Shown here piece by piece: positions 5,181-5,715 of a stretch of 5,715 bases of DNA. Both the position numbers and the translations under genes were made by a program. The stretch is from Clostridiales bacterium (lineage in GTDB: Bacteria > Bacillota > Clostridia > Oscillospirales > CAG-382), in assembly GCA_003452915.1 (NCBI GenBank), contig DMMZ01000041.1, positions 52,962 to 58,676 of the forward strand, in the 5' to 3' direction. The stretch's first letter is position 1, and each line of letters begins with the position of its first letter. The notes under the pieces were generated by a model. That model did no database searches. It was not told where the DNA came from and saw only the letters and a list, made by a program, of their open reading frames with translations.

Positions 5181-5715
5181 ATGGCACTTGTAACATCTAA
5201 AGAAATGTTCAAGAAGGCTTATGAAGGCGGTTACGCCATCGGTGCCTTCAATGTTAACAACATGGAGATTATCCAGGGAATTACAGAAGCTGCAAAAGAG
5301 GAGAATGCTCCCCTTATCCTTCAGGTTTCCTCGGGTGCAAGAAATTACGCAAAACACGTTTACCTTATGAAGCTCATTGAGGCTGCGATAGAGGATACAG
5401 GACTCCCGATATGCGTTCACCTTGACCACGGCGATACCTTCGAGCTTTGCAAATCCTGCATAGACGGCGGTTTTACCTCAGTTATGATAGACGGATCACA
5501 CCATTCCTTTGAGGACAACATCATTCTTACAAAGAAGGTTGTTGAATACGCACACGCTCACGGCGTAGTTGTTGAGGGTGAGCTTGGCAGACTTGCAGGT
5601 ATAGAGGACGCTGTAAACGTAAGTGCAGCTGATGCTTCCTACACCGTTCCTGATCAGGTTATCGAGTTTGTTGAAAAAACCGGTGTTGATTCACTTGCAA
5701 TAGCAATCGGAACCA
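5181..5715 (+). CDS. fba: Class II fructose-1,6-bisphosphate aldolase, C-terminus cut by window edge
   Basis: This zinc-dependent cytoplasmic enzyme splits fructose 1,6-bisphosphate into dihydroxyacetone phosphate and glyceraldehyde 3-phosphate. The window holds 178 codons of a protein usually about 305-310 residues long. The start is firm: AAAGGAG (5165-5171) lies 9 bases before the ATG, and MALVTSKEMFKKAYEGGYAIGAFNV... is a normal family N-terminus shown here only in part. Visible signatures are AFNVNN (22-27), LDHG (81-84, with catalytic Asp82 and zinc-binding His83), GFTSVMIDGS (97-106) and VEGELGRLAGIED (131-143). The ordinary end of the fragment, AIAIGT (173-178), is where the next zinc histidine (in SHG) should follow outside the window. 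Motif spacing suits the shorter class IIB form. Codons are C-ending and more GC-rich than in the propeller-like gene, as expected for a highly expressed gene. It is divergent from the phosphofructokinase that makes its substrate. Confidence 0.96.
   Translation, partial: MALVTSKEMFKKAYEGGYAIGAFNVNNMEIIQGITEAAKEENAPLILQVSSGARNYAKHVYLMKLIEAAIEDTGLPICVHLDHGDTFELCKSCIDGGFTSVMIDGSHHSFEDNIILTKKVVEYAHAHGVVVEGELGRLAGIEDAVNVSAADASYTVPDQVIEFVEKTGVDSLAIAIGT

Noticed and set aside
5154..5429. Open frame of 91 codons on the minus strand antisense to the aldolase start
   Set aside because: The plus strand carries an unmistakable aldolase here, and the antisense product is Cys-rich nonsense running into the aldolase promoter region.

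Overview
The window looks like chromosomal DNA from a low-GC Gram-positive anaerobe of the Clostridia, possibly Ruminococcaceae/Oscillospiraceae-like. The lineage is inferred from AT-rich spacers, strong AGGAGG-type ribosome binding sites, a YitT-family membrane protein, a pyrophosphate-type phosphofructokinase and a clostridial-style class II aldolase. No rRNA, tRNA, CRISPR array, insertion sequence or phage gene was seen.

Layout from left to right. (1) 1-601, minus: a Sir2-family NAD-dependent deacylase, cut by the window edge at its C-terminus and starting with TTG. (2) 602-764: a divergent spacer with back-to-back promoters. (3) 765-1628, plus: a YitT-family six-helix membrane protein with a C-terminal DUF2179 domain. 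(4) 1637-1678: a stem-loop between convergent genes. (5) 1685-3561, minus: a membrane-anchored, surface-facing protein resembling a beta-propeller. It appears as two reading frames (1984-3561 and 1685-1924) but reads as one gene of about 625 codons broken by a one-base shift near 2066-2085. (6) 3562-3766: an AT-rich spacer with a palindrome, a weak promoter and the phosphofructokinase terminator. (7) 3767-5011, minus: 6-phosphofructokinase of the pyrophosphate type. (8) 5012-5180: a divergent spacer with two strong promoters. (9) 5181-5715, plus: class II fructose-bisphosphate aldolase, cut by the right edge.

The functional core is the divergent pair of phosphofructokinase and aldolase. These catalyse consecutive glycolytic steps (fructose 6-phosphate to fructose 1,6-bisphosphate to triose phosphates) and share one 169-bp control region. 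The sirtuin and the YitT protein share another divergent spacer, but nothing links their functions. The propeller-like gene is unrecognised and visibly more AT-rich than the glycolytic genes.

I found no convincing new multi-gene system. The points most worth checking are the broken propeller gene, the pyrophosphate signature of the phosphofructokinase, and the palindrome and direct repeats in the pfk/fba control region.
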